Source: Clarireedia homoeocarpa (taxonomy: Eukaryota; Ascomycota; Leotiomycetes; Helotiales; Rutstroemiaceae). Taken from it: a stretch of DNA of 64,000 nucleotides. The first letter of the stretch is position 1, and every line of letters begins with the position of its first letter. Both the position numbers and the translations under genes were made by a program. The stretch spans positions 255,443 through 319,442 of the forward strand of contig LNKV01000030.1 of NCBI GenBank assembly GCA_001465935.1. Direction: 5' to 3'. The notes below the pieces were generated by a model. The model worked only from the letters and a program-made list of their open reading frames with translations. It was not told where the DNA came from and ran no database searches. Shown one piece after another: positions 10,412 through 21,131 of this stretch.

Positions 10412-12167
10412 CTACATGTACGCTTCGGAAATCTCTATCAATATTTGAATACCACGGATCATGACGCGACAGGCTGCCGTCTTCATGGATCTTTTCTCTT
10501 TGAAACTCTCCTCTTGAGAAACTTCAGCATTATCTGACAGAAGGGCATATTTTCCTGCCTCGGCGTTCTTCAGCAGATCATCAGCTGCGGCCATACCTGC
10601 TCTACACCCGTCTTCATGAAAACCATGACCCATCCACGCCCCGGCGAAACTGACTGTCGAAACACCGTTGATCAGATGCATACGCTTCAAAGCAAGCACA
10701 CTGTCCGATGTGAATAGTGGGTGATAGTACACGAATGATGCTCTGACACCTCGAGGTGTGTGAATTGGGTTCATACTCACCAAAGCCCGCCCTGGACTAC
10801 CAGACTCATTAGGCATGGGGATTCCTTGCAGCCTGTTCATATCGAACGTGATTGAAATTTTTTCGATTCTTTCATCTCTAATCTTCTTTACCATCGAGAG
10901 TTCTTTGGAGAAAATTCTCATTTTTTCGGTTACTCTTTTCAACGGTTTATAAGATGAGCTTTTCATAAGAACATTCCAGGATGCGTATGCAGTTTCTCGA
11001 CGAGGCATTAACTAGACAATGAGTCAAGTCATATTCATTTCAGAGGTATCTGGGTCTTACCGTTTCATCAGAATGAAGATAACAAATGTTTCTGGTGGTC
11101 TTGAAATGCCTCAGAATTTCCTTTTCGTTTGGAGTCGCGCCGTCGCCAAGGATCTGCAGTGCCTGATTTGCATGGACAGCCAGAACGACGTGGTCGAAAA
11201 CCTCAGTGGACCCGTCATTTGTAAGCAGAGTGACTCTATCATTCATATCGCGCTTTACGCTTGCAACTGGCGTTTCCAAGTGAATATGTTGGTTAGGCTT
11301 CAAAGTTTTCAAAAATGCGTCAATATAGGTTTTGGAACCATTCTTAAAAGCACGCCAGCGACATGTTTTAGAAATGGTATCGAGAAGTTCATGCTCGTAC
11401 CTATACAATGTCAGTGTTTGAATAGAGCATTTCTCTTGGAATTGCTTACATGAAGCGAATGAATGTGGTCGCTGGGAAGTCCCTCTCAAATTCCTTTGGG
11501 TCGATACATCTTGGGGCAGCGCCCATCGGTACTAAGTAGTACTTTTTGAATTGTTCAGAGTACGATTTGCGATCAAGATATTGGCCGATAGACTCGAGTT
11601 TTTGGCTGTGTGTGCACTTTGCGTCGTGCTTTTGACTCAAGCAAGTTGCTGTCATACATTCTTGGGCACCTGATTGCTCATGAAATATATCTGTCGCACA
11701 ATAGTGAAATCGAATTATGTCGAATACAAGTCGCCAAAACCAAAGACTGAAGATATTATAAAAACTACCAATGAAGCCCATGAATGAGACACTTGTCCAT
11801 TCGAACGAACCTCCATCGGCCGATACTCCGAACGACATGTCAGTTGGCACTGTCCCAACATTCAGCGCCTTCAAAAAGGCATTGAATTTTGCTGGGAAAT
11901 TGTCAGCTTCACACAACATGAATATATACAGCACTGCATGATCAACGCACGATAGAACCCTTCATGCATCACAACAAATCCAGTATCCACCGATGCCGAA
12001 TACCCATTTCCTTCGAATTTGGATGAATTGGCATGCCCTCCTAGTCTGGAATCTGCATCATATAAATGAATATCCCAGTCTGTATCTCTCAGTTTCCACA
12101 TGCAGGATATGCCAGAGATACCACCGCCAACGATCGCTATTCTCTTATTCTCGGGGTGATCCGTCAT
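10412..12167 (-). CDS. FAD-dependent oxidoreductase, COG2907/amine-oxidase type
   Basis: Four exons (11951-12167, 11450-11891, 11061-11400, 10412-11011) with introns of 59, 49 and 49 bp give 532 residues. The N-terminus carries the Rossmann FAD motif IAIVGGGISG (GxGxxG at residues 14-19), an acidic residue ending the second strand, and then RLGGHA. SVDTGFVVMHEG and YPKFNAFLKALNV follow, a pattern typical of COG2907 proteins. Near the C-terminus, VSFAGAWMGHGFHEDG is the family's second FAD-contact region. COG2907 proteins often accompany DUF1365 proteins and cyclopropane-fatty-acyl-phospholipid synthases, suggesting a role in modifying membrane lipid acyl chains. The exact reaction is not settled. 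The DUF1365 gene lies 4.2 kb away, separated by the rhodopsin-domain gene. Confidence 0.92.
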
Positions 12168-12619
12168 TGCACCACAAATTCAGGTTTAACTTCAAGTTCA
12201 AAAAAGGATTGGCACTCAAAGGCAAGGTGAAGATAACATGGGAAATTTGTTCACTTTGTTATTTATATGCTGATCACAGGAAAACAACTGGGAAAGATAT
12301 ACACATATACTGCACTCGCGCTCCTTTCTGGATATCCACATCATCGTCGCCAACTCTGGCAAGTTGCCCCGTTTAACGACCTAGCCAGGACATCGTGTCT
12401 GCATATGAACGGCGGTGCTGGAACTCAGCCCCATTGCTTAGTCGTATTGAATTCTCTATGGTATTTTTATATGCCTTATCTTTATTTTTATTACCTATTT
12501 CATTTCCACCAAGGCAACATCGTCCAAAAGTTATGACCGGCAATCAAGTATTCTCCGAAAACTAACATGGTGTTGTACCGAGAAGGCACCAAGCCTTCGA
12601 TGATGTATAATAGTAATAA

Positions 12620-12621
<2 letters not shown>

Positions 12622-12652
<31 letters not shown>
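12622..12652. repeat. Poly-T run (31 nt)
   Basis: An uninterrupted run of 31 T on the plus strand, followed by TTAAATATTC-like sequence. It could be the A-tail of a minus-strand retroposon, but I see no element attached to it. Confidence 0.95.
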
Positions 12653-12656
<4 letters not shown>

Positions 12657-13968
12657 ATTCTTGTGTTACTGTGATGATTGTATAGAGATTCATGTGGTTT
12701 CTTCGGTGTATCCGTATGTAATTGTACTTCACTAATTCAGTATGCATGTTTAAAGTTCTACCACATGCCTTATTCAAATCCCTACAATAGGTCCATTAAC
12801 TGCTTACAGTGTACGACATGAATTCTTGCTACATCAACATCCGGCAATGTCACTCAGCTTGTGCATCATCTCCACCAACGTCCTCTGATAGGCCACATTC
12901 ACGAGATCCAACCTTTCGTTACGACCCATTCAGCTTCCTTCAAAACGCCACTGACTTTGACAGCGGGCTGACATGCATGATTTGCGGTAGTATTCAGTAA
13001 GGAAAACACTCCTTTCAATTAATGCCACTTCCGCGGGCATAACTATTCGCCATCCGATGCAGCGACATTATGTCGGATCGAAAGAATTATTCCAATGTTA
13101 CATTGCAGAAACCAGTCTTAATACTTTCGTTACTACTTAGAAGGATAGAGTAGCTCCATAGAGAAAGCGCTACTAGCAGCAAAAACCAGGAATTGAAAAG
13201 ACGACGATTATTTTCTTTCACATCTCCAGGAATTCCCCTCCAGGTCCGCCATATTCATTTCTTACAATGCGTTGGAGATCGGGGGATCATGCCCCATCTT
13301 CAGCAAATCATGACTCCAACTGCGCACCTTTGGGCATGGGTGAGTCATTTCCAGATGGCCTAAGAAACCTTTTGAAGCTCTGTCGTCTAGATCAGCGGGC
13401 GATGCTCATATTCAACGGGGGTCATGAAGTTTCCGGAACCAAAAACAACGAAGTGCTTATTGACTCGGCACTCTTCATCAGAATAACATTGGCTCATGTC
13501 TCAGAACCAGGAGTATGATTATACTGTTACGCGTTGGTTCGAATGAATAAAACAACCATGCTCAATATTTCAGTGATTTGGATGTATCAAAAGTAATAGC
13601 TGGTGTCTGGGAGACCCTGTTCCTTCTTGTGCCAACCCATGCCAGCTTATGCCAAGTTGAAGATAAACCAACTCTTCACTACGACTGGATCACAATGTTG
13701 CATCGTCGTATTGGTTGTTGAAGGAGTGCGGGGGAGAATCAGATACGTTCACCCAGGATGTAAATGTTTCGAAATAAAAGGGTGTGAAGGTTTGATCGGT
13801 AGGAAATTTTGAGATCGTCATTAAGTAGAACATAGAGTATAGATTATATCCAAACTAATTATTACCTATCTACAATTGCCTTCTGCCTCGTGTTATGCTT
13901 TAATTCTCTATACTGCAGCTGAGTAAGCTGAGTAAGTTGCTTCCGATTACTCTGCTTTTCCTGACCGG

Positions 13969-14050
13969 CTTGGGCAATCCACTGCCGAGAAACCTGTGAT
14001 TACAGCTCCTTGGGCAATCCACTGTCGAGAACCCTGTGACTACAGCTCCT
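13969..14050. repeat. 40-bp direct duplication
   Basis: Two copies beginning CTTGGGCAATCCACTG, at 13969 and 14009, differ at four or so positions. No function is evident. Confidence 0.85.
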
Positions 14051-14531
14051 GACAAAGAGCTGCGTTATACCTACCTAGCCAAGAAATCACACCGAATATT
14101 CTGACCAGTTGATATGTTATTTTGCCCGAATTTTTCCTGTGCTTTAAAAGTAGTGTGATACTTTATAGACAGCGTTTAGGGACAATTATCCGAAAAAGGA
14201 AAAATTTTATAAAATAGAATATATATTTGAGCTGAAAAATCTTTTAGAAAGAGAACATTAATGGTAGTTATGTAGTGTTACCAAATTATTGTAACCACGC
14301 AGCCCCTAAGTAACCAACATGCTCAAATCCCCCGATGCAGGGAGGGTGAATACTATTAAGATATAGTAAGACATTCTACGTAAGAAAGCTATCTTACAAC
14401 GCCCCTCTCAGCCCGCAGCCATTTTCTTACATTTTGTCCTTTGGGCTGACTTAACTTCGCAATCTGACAAGAAATCCTTTTTCCAACTACCGCTTTTCCA
14501 ACTACCGTCTCCACTAAAATTCAACCTCACA

Positions 14532-15968
14532 ATGTCAGAGCTCAAATTCGACCCTAACATCCCCAACGAGAGCCGCAGTGGTGAATTGTATGCAGTGATT
14601 ATCGTCGTCACGATACTATTGATCGGAACCACGGCGGCGAGGGTTATCGTGAAATGGAAAAATGGATTGAAATATACTTTCGATGACTATTTGATTATTC
14701 TCGGGACAGTAAATTACCCCCAACCCAAACCCACTTCCCCACTTCCCCACACAACACAATGATATTGATGGATGTACAATAAACCGCCCTCTATTACTCA
14801 TCCCAACACCATACGATATAGATATGAAAAAGTATGGATATACTAGCAACTAACTTTTCAATTCACACAGCTCCTCAATCTCGTAGGTAACGCCTTCGAC
14901 CTTATAGCGACAAAGTCTGGTTTCGGTCGTCACGAACAATATCTTCACCCCCTCGCCCTCATTACCTGTGCAAAATACTCTCAACTCGCTGTCTGCATTG
15001 CTGGTCTGGCTATCTGCGCTATCAAATGCAGTATTTGTTTCTTTCTGCTCAATATCATCAAAGGCACACATCGTCGATTCACAATAGGTATCTATATCTT
15101 ACTGGCCTTTACAGTGATATCCAGTTTTATAAGTTTGTTGCTTTGGGGACTTCAGGCTAGTCCGATCGAAAAGCTTTGGGACCCGAGGGTGAAGGGAACA
15201 AAGGTTTCAGGGAAGAGGTTTTTGGCCGTGGTTTATATTCTCTATGGTATGCTTCCTACCTACCTTGACAATGTAGAAGTGACTAACTAACTGATGGGAA
15301 TAGCGTTTGGTGTGTGTACGGATGTCGTCTATTCCTTATCACCAATCTATTTCGTCTGGAACATCAAAATCAGTCTCAAAAGAAAACTCACCATCCTCGC
15401 TCTTACAGGCTCGGGTATTCTGTAACTTCCCCCTTCTTCTCATTCCCTCCACTTTCATCACCTTCTCCCCATGTCTGCTCAGTAAATGCTGACAAACAAA
15501 AGTATAACGATAGTAGCTTTTCTTAATATTCACTACGCGCCCGCTTTCCTCGCCCCAGACGCTACATGGGCTCTAGTTAACGAATTTATCTGTGATATTA
15601 TTGAACGTAATATGTCAGCTGTTATCGTTAATTTACCAGCGCTGTGGCATTTGGTGCATAGAACTAAACCGGTGGTGTCGAGTTTTGAGGGGTCGGTGGG
15701 GTATTATGGGGGGAGTGGGAGGAGTGGTGGGAGGAGTGGTGGGTTGGTTAATAGCGGGATTGGTAGTGGGTTAGGTATGGGAAGAAGTGAAAGGGAAATG
15801 CTTGGGAGTATGGATGATGAGAGAGAGACGGTTTGGAAGAATATGGATAGTGAGAGGGTGATAGTGAAGGAGAATAGGAGGTTTGGGAATGGGAATGGGG
15901 ACGGGGAGAGTGGAGATAGTATTCCGCTTAGGACGAGGTCGGATGTACATATAAGAGAGGGGTTGTAA
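14532..15968 (+). CDS. Rhodopsin-domain (PTH11/SAT4-like) integral membrane protein
   Basis: Four exons (14532-14708, 14871-15246, 15304-15421, 15503-15968) give 378 residues. The third acceptor is an AAG, chosen because it alone restores the family motif LTGSGIL-ITIVAFLNIHY in frame. The protein has about seven hydrophobic segments. The first contains AVIIVVTILLIG, followed by KYTFDDYLIILGT, the D-D-Y block of fungal rhodopsin-domain proteins. ALVNEFICDIIERNMSAVIV and NLPALW end the membrane part. The cytosolic tail is Gly/Ser/Arg-rich and then acidic. Such proteins are orphan GPCR-like membrane proteins in filamentous ascomycetes; ligand and signalling role are unknown. It sits between the COG2907 and DUF1365 genes without an obvious functional link. 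Confidence 0.88.
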
Positions 15969-16416
15969 GGAAGTGGTAGGATTTGTTCAGTTTTAGGTAT
16001 GGGTTTGGGAGGTGGTGAGAATGGAGGAAGGGCGGGCTGTTGTATATGAATTGTCTGCTGCGCGGGATATGGTTTGAGTATTGAAAATGGGAAGCAAGGG
16101 AACTTACATAATAGGCCTGGAACAGAAAATTTGTTTTATTGGTGTAATATAGGATAGGATGACGGTTTTCATAGGGCCGCAAAGGAAATCTGGTAATGAA
16201 TCTCAAGTAAAAGCATCTGCGCAAAATAGCTTCTTTGGATTGTCGTTCAGTGGAGAAATATTCTCTCGTCCTATCTTTACCCATTCATATGTTTTTGTTG
16301 CATATCTTCACATGGGTAGCTTTGATTGTACAATTTGAATGTGACAATGGCGACTGTATTTGGAGGGAGGAAATAGTGAATTCTGCATATGAGAAAGTCA
16401 CACATGTTTCTTCTAT
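15969..16416. other. Convergent intergenic spacer
   Basis: This is the shared 3' flank of the rhodopsin-domain gene and the DUF1365 gene, which converge here. No gene is seen. Confidence 0.5.
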
Positions 16417-18563
16417 CTAACGCCATAAGCTCCAAAACCTCCATCCTCCTACAACCAAAGCCCCTATCACAACTAAACCAAGAAATTTCAATAATCCCTT
16501 GTCACAATCCGCGAGTAACTTCGCAAGCAGAAATGTTAACTCGGCCTTTCTATATTCCCTCTGCTCTCTTTCTGAGAGATGTGAGGATACAAACGAGGAT
16601 AGGAAATTCTCTCCCTCTAATCCTTCTTTTTTCTCTTCCCTTTTCTCATCTTTTTCTATAGATGGCTGAGGAGTAGAGGTTCCCAAAATTTGAGAAATAG
16701 GATAGTTGGGATTAGGATACCATCCTTTTCCTTTATTTACTTTTTTTCTTAAGTGTTTATTAACACCCTCCAGGCTCCACCATTTTTCCTTTCTGATCCT
16801 CTCGCCCTTTTCAACACAAGCAAATTTAGCCAAAACCTCACAAGCCCTCTTCCCATCATCCGAATCTATCAATCGATTCTCTTCACGTTCTGGAAACAGA
16901 CTTTCTTCGAGAGCGAGTTGCAGAGATGGGTAGAATAGAAGATTGGAATAGAATGAGGGGGTTAGTATATGAAGCTTTAGGGTTTGAGGAGTGGATGAAG
17001 AAGGGATGGAGAATTGGGGAGGGGGATGGTAATGGATAGGAATTATGTGTGTGGAAAGTTGGGTGGTGAGGGATGTGTAGCGTAGTGTGAGAGAGGGGGA
17101 GGATTCGGTGTTTGGGGGTGAAAGGTTGGCAGGGGAGAGGATGTGGAGGAGGTAGTGGTGAAAGGTTTTGGCGAAGATACTGGGATGTGGTTAGCGGGGG
17201 GGCTTTAGTGGGTCGAGGAACAGGCGGGGGACGGGATGTGGAGGTGAGGATTAGAGGTGGGGGGGTGGGGGAAAGGGGGAAGGAGGAATTAATGGGGACA
17301 AACATTTCCGAAGAAGTAGCATGACGAGCAACATTTGAAGAGCGTGGTTCGGGTCGGTACCAAATACTTAAGTTTTTTTGATAGGCTAGTTTTATTGCTT
17401 GCTGCAGGATACGTGGATCTACATATTCAAATTATTATTCGGATCCTGTGTATGCGGGTGGGAAGGGAAGCGGGAGGGTATGAAGAATGTAGTGAGAGGA
17501 CAGGCGGATAGCGGAAAGAAAGACGAAATATAAAAAGAAGATAAACATACAAGTACACCAACCAACCCACCACCATCTACACATAAACCCCCAAAAGGAG
17601 AAGAAGGATTGTTCTGAAGGATCGAGGGGTAGTCCAGTTGAGTAAAGACGAGCGAAGAGTTTTGGATGGTTAGAAGAGGAAGATAGCGTTACTTTTATGT
17701 CGATTGTTTGTGGATTATCTGACGCTTTTTTGAAGGCTTGGTTAGGGGTTTGAGAGGGGTGAAAAGATGGAGAATGTGATTCCACGGTATAGGTACCGCG
17801 TCGAGATGAAAAGGGGGAGACGTGCATATCTTTTTTGAAGGTGTGCTTGAGTACCCCGGTATGTGGTTGAGGAGAATCGGAATTCGAGCAGTGGGAGGAG
17901 GGAGTGGAGGAGGGATAGGAAGTATTGGGAAGAAAATACATAATTCGCTCATCAAAAGTGTTATTCACCTCGGCAACCATGGCTTTCAAAACCATCAACG
18001 AATCGTACAAGTACCAAAAGGAAGCCGGATTGAACATATGGCCTAGAATTCTCGGTGTGGTAACCAAATACACAAACGGATAATCATTTGGATTTTTACC
18101 CTATCGTTAAATATACATCAGACTTCATTCTCTCCCTCTCTCTCTTTCAAAATCAGAAAATGGAAGTCAGCAGAAGTACCTCGGATTCCAACCATAGATC
18201 GAATTTCCTTCTTAGACCAATATCGTTATGTCCTCGCTGTAGATGATCTCGAGATTCTACGCTCAACCATCCTCTTTTGCGGATCCCGCCAATGTCGACG
18301 GATAATATCCAATGTGATTGAGGTGTATATAGGATGGGTGTGCCGAGGAGAAGAAAACTGTATTTGAAAGAGTGGTGGACGGGTTTAAGACGGGTGTGGG
18401 ATATGAGGGCGGGGAATATTAGGGGTTTTTGGAGGAATAAATTTGGGCTTTGGGGGGATGAGATTGAGAATGCAGGAGTGTCTTTTGAAAGCTGGAGAAA
18501 GAGGTATGTGAGAATAAAGAGGAGGAAGAATAGAGTAATTGCAAAGAGGGCAATGAGTTCCAT
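16417..18563 (-). CDS. DUF1365 (COG3496) family protein
   Basis: Four exons (18180-18563, 17551-18100, 17304-17418, 16417-17179) with introns of 79, 132 and 124 bp give 603 residues. A hydrophobic N-terminus (about residues 2-24) is a likely membrane anchor. HTRLKPVHHSFKYSFLLL opens the family domain. LVTTPRILGHMFNPASFWYL, VNNTFDER and KDMHVSPF are its strongest blocks. After the second intron comes YPRILQQAIKLAYQKN, then IWYRPEP; this match fixed the splice sites. ILTPSFYSNLLFYP closes the domain. The C-terminus has a second hydrophobic stretch (GLVVIGALVVGG). DUF1365 proteins occur beside COG2907 oxidoreductases and cyclopropane synthases, so a lipid-linked role is likely; their biochemistry is unassigned. 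Much of the insert sequence is Pro/Ser-rich, making the plus strand purine-rich. Confidence 0.9.
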
Positions 18564-19137
18564 AGTAGCTGTTTCGATGTGAAGGTTTTTGACAGAAACA
18601 AGTATAACTACAGCGTTCAGATTATTTATGAGACGCTGTAGCTGTGCCGCGAGAACTAATTCACTTGATAGAAGTCCGAGTCTACCAATAGGGAGAACTT
18701 CCAAGAGGGGCAATACACTGTAACACCTCGCACAAAAGCACGCCCAAAGTGGTATGCTGAGCGGAGGACCTCTTCCTTTAAGCGCAACAACATCATCTGA
18801 TGTTTCTCTTTCTGATATAGCCGACGCCCCTAAGGCACCCAAAACATCTACCTACTTTCGCCACTACCAATGCCAAATCCTACCACACTGTCTGCAACAT
18901 TCACTACCAATCATTCTCAGCTTACATCTACTCTGACCAAAAAATATTATTATCAATAAAGCTAACGCTAACGCTAAACCTATAAAGTTTCAGGAAGGCT
19001 GCATTATAAATCTTGTTCCTTATTTTATCTACCGTAATTGAGTTTGCTTTCAACTGAGCATCAACAACGAACCATAATCATCACACAATCTAGCAACGAG
19101 AAAAAAAAAAGAAAAAGAAAAAAAAAAGAAAGAAAAA
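18564..19137. other. Divergent promoter region
   Basis: Between two divergently transcribed genes (DUF1365 and the 2-oxoglutarate oxygenase). It ends with an A-rich leader of about 40 nt (19099-19137) directly before the oxygenase start codon. No gene is seen. Confidence 0.5.
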
Positions 19138-20378
19138 ATGGCGTCTCAAAAACTTTTCGATTCGTATCCTGCTTTTCCAAACGATGTTCCGATTGCAAAA
19201 GTAGAGAAGATCTCTTTGGCTAAATTGACGGCTGGCGACCCAACGGAGGTTTCGCGTATGTTCAGCGCATGCACGGAACTTGGGTTCTTCTTGCTCGATT
19301 TGAAGAACGATGATGTGGGAATGAGTTTGCAGAAAGATGTTGATGTCATGTTGGGTCTTGCGAAGGAGGTTTTTGATCTGCCTTACGAAGAGAAAACCGT
19401 GTACAATCAAGTTCCTCCTCAAAAGCTTGTTGGGTTCGTTCCTATTTTCTTCAAGCTCTTTTTTTGACGCCTCCTAGGTGGATAGATTACGAGGTTGATA
19501 CGAAGTAGATTCGATGTGTACATGTGCTAAATGTGGAAATAGTTACAAGGCAGCAGGTGTGATGAAGACGGAAACGGGACAACCTGATCAATGCGAATTC
19601 TTTAATATCAGTCGAGATGGTGCGTATACATACTTAAAGTGCAAGCTTGTGTTCTCTCGAATACAAGGCAGATGCTAACAGTGCATCTTGTAATACAGAG
19701 ATGCTAGGTACTGAGCCGATGGGCGAGAACCCACAAGTCATCCACGAAAACCGCACCCACATAATTTCGTATCTCAACCACATAAACAGCATTGCGCAAC
19801 TCCTACTTGCGTCCATTGACTCCCAGCTGGGTCTTCCTAATGGCAAACTGTCATCTCTGCAGAAAACCAATATGCCATCTGGTACAGTGGTTCGTATGAT
19901 TCGATATGCTTCACAAGATCCCTCGGCTCGTCGCACTGCTCTACTTCCCCACACAGACTACGGTTCTATCACCCTACTCACCAGCGTTTTGGGGGGTCTC
20001 CAAATCCTCCCTCGCGGCAGTGACGAAAACGACTGGCGCTACATCAAGCCCGAACCCGGCTGTCTAATCGTAAACATGGGCGACGCAATGGTGGAATGGA
20101 CGGGCGGGGTTTTGCGCTCGAATCTTCATCGCGTAACGTATGCACCCGGCGCACAAGCAGAATTTACAAGGCATAGTATAGCATATCTAATTAGGCCCGA
20201 ACGTGATGTATCGATGAAGAGAATTGTGGGCGGAAGAATTCCCGATGTAGAGCATGATGAAGAGGAGTTGGATATTACGGCTATGGAGTGGGAAATGAAA
20301 AAGGCAATGGCGTTAAAAGCTGGGGCTGATATCGCTAAGACAAGGGGCGGAAGGCCTATGAAACCTATATCTGTGTAA
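19138..20378 (+). CDS. 2-oxoglutarate/Fe(II) oxygenase, IPNS-like
   Basis: Three exons (19138-19433, 19543-19619, 19699-20378) with introns of 109 and 79 bp give 350 residues. The N-terminal DIOX_N region has ELGFFLLDLKND. The double-stranded beta-helix core carries HTDYGS (His209, Asp211) and the distal His in SNLHRV (His268), the three iron ligands. RHS (Arg282, Ser284) binds the 2-oxoglutarate carboxylate. The presence of the Arg-x-Ser pair argues for a 2-oxoglutarate user rather than a true isopenicillin N synthase. The family includes fungal secondary-metabolite and gibberellin-type oxygenases; the substrate cannot be told. A DHA2 transporter gene follows in the same direction 750 bp on, but no backbone synthase is present, so a metabolite cluster is not supported. 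Confidence 0.93.
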
Positions 20379-21131
20379 TGCAAAACCGTCGCTGCTTAGG
20401 CGTATGGAGGGCAAGGAAATAATCTCTTCTTTGGCACAGTAGTATAGGTACATGATGAATACATTCTAAACACAAGTCTCTTTTTTCCTATATACTTGTA
20501 AATATATCAGGTAAACAATAAAATATATTAGTAATAACGTTACAACGAAATATAAGTGTGTATGTACAGCTAAGTTAGAACACAGCACTCCTTCAGCTAA
20601 TGCAAGTCTCTAGCGTACGTTTGAGGCACAGAATATTATTTTGACAGCATGCATACATCATATATGCATATGTGTTACACAAGAAGGAACTAGTGTCAAT
20701 ACGAAGGATGGAGGCCTAATTTGCCCTGCAATACGGGTTTTCCGTCGACTGCCGCGATTAGACTCTGAGGCTCTGGGGTCTGGGGCCACCTAAGATACGT
20801 TTTACGTCTTACGCCTCATAAACGAGTTGACCCGATCATCGTTCGAGTTGGCCCGATCATCGTTCATGTCTGGTTGAGTAGGATGCTGCCGATGTAACGA
20901 GTTGTTATGTGCCGCAGTAGTGAAGGCTATCTATTGGTGATGTCCGAGGAGCAAATCGGTGCATGTTGGTGGGGTGGATGAAATGTGATCTTTCTCTCTC
21001 TTCTATCATGAATTTGTTTGTTCTTCTGTGAAGCAATCTCTCGTCGATATTTTTCTCTCTTCTTTCTGGTATCTTTTTGAAGTATTGCACTTCAATACCT
21101 GCATACAAACGAAACCTGCAAGTTCCTTACA
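20379..21131. other. Intergenic with 21-bp tandem duplication
   Basis: This stretch holds the 3' flank of the oxygenase gene and the promoter of the MFS gene. Two tandem 21-bp copies of GAGTTGACCCGATCATCGTTC (20824-20844, 20845-20865, one mismatch) lie about 270 bp upstream of the MFS start and could be a duplicated regulatory site. No gene is seen. Confidence 0.6.

Larger units (their letters stand above)
12168..14531. other. Long intergenic region, no convincing gene
   Basis: This 2.3 kb holds a T31 run (12622-12652), a 40-bp direct duplication (13969-14050) and several short frames. The forward frame 13267-13518 (83 codons) is the best of them. It has no recognisable domain and no evident intron partners, so I do not call it. 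The DNA becomes AT-rich near 14100-14400. Confidence 0.45.

Noticed and set aside
19138..20378. True isopenicillin N synthase
   Set aside because: The fold fits, but the Arg-x-Ser pair points to 2-oxoglutarate binding, and no ACV-synthetase gene is present.
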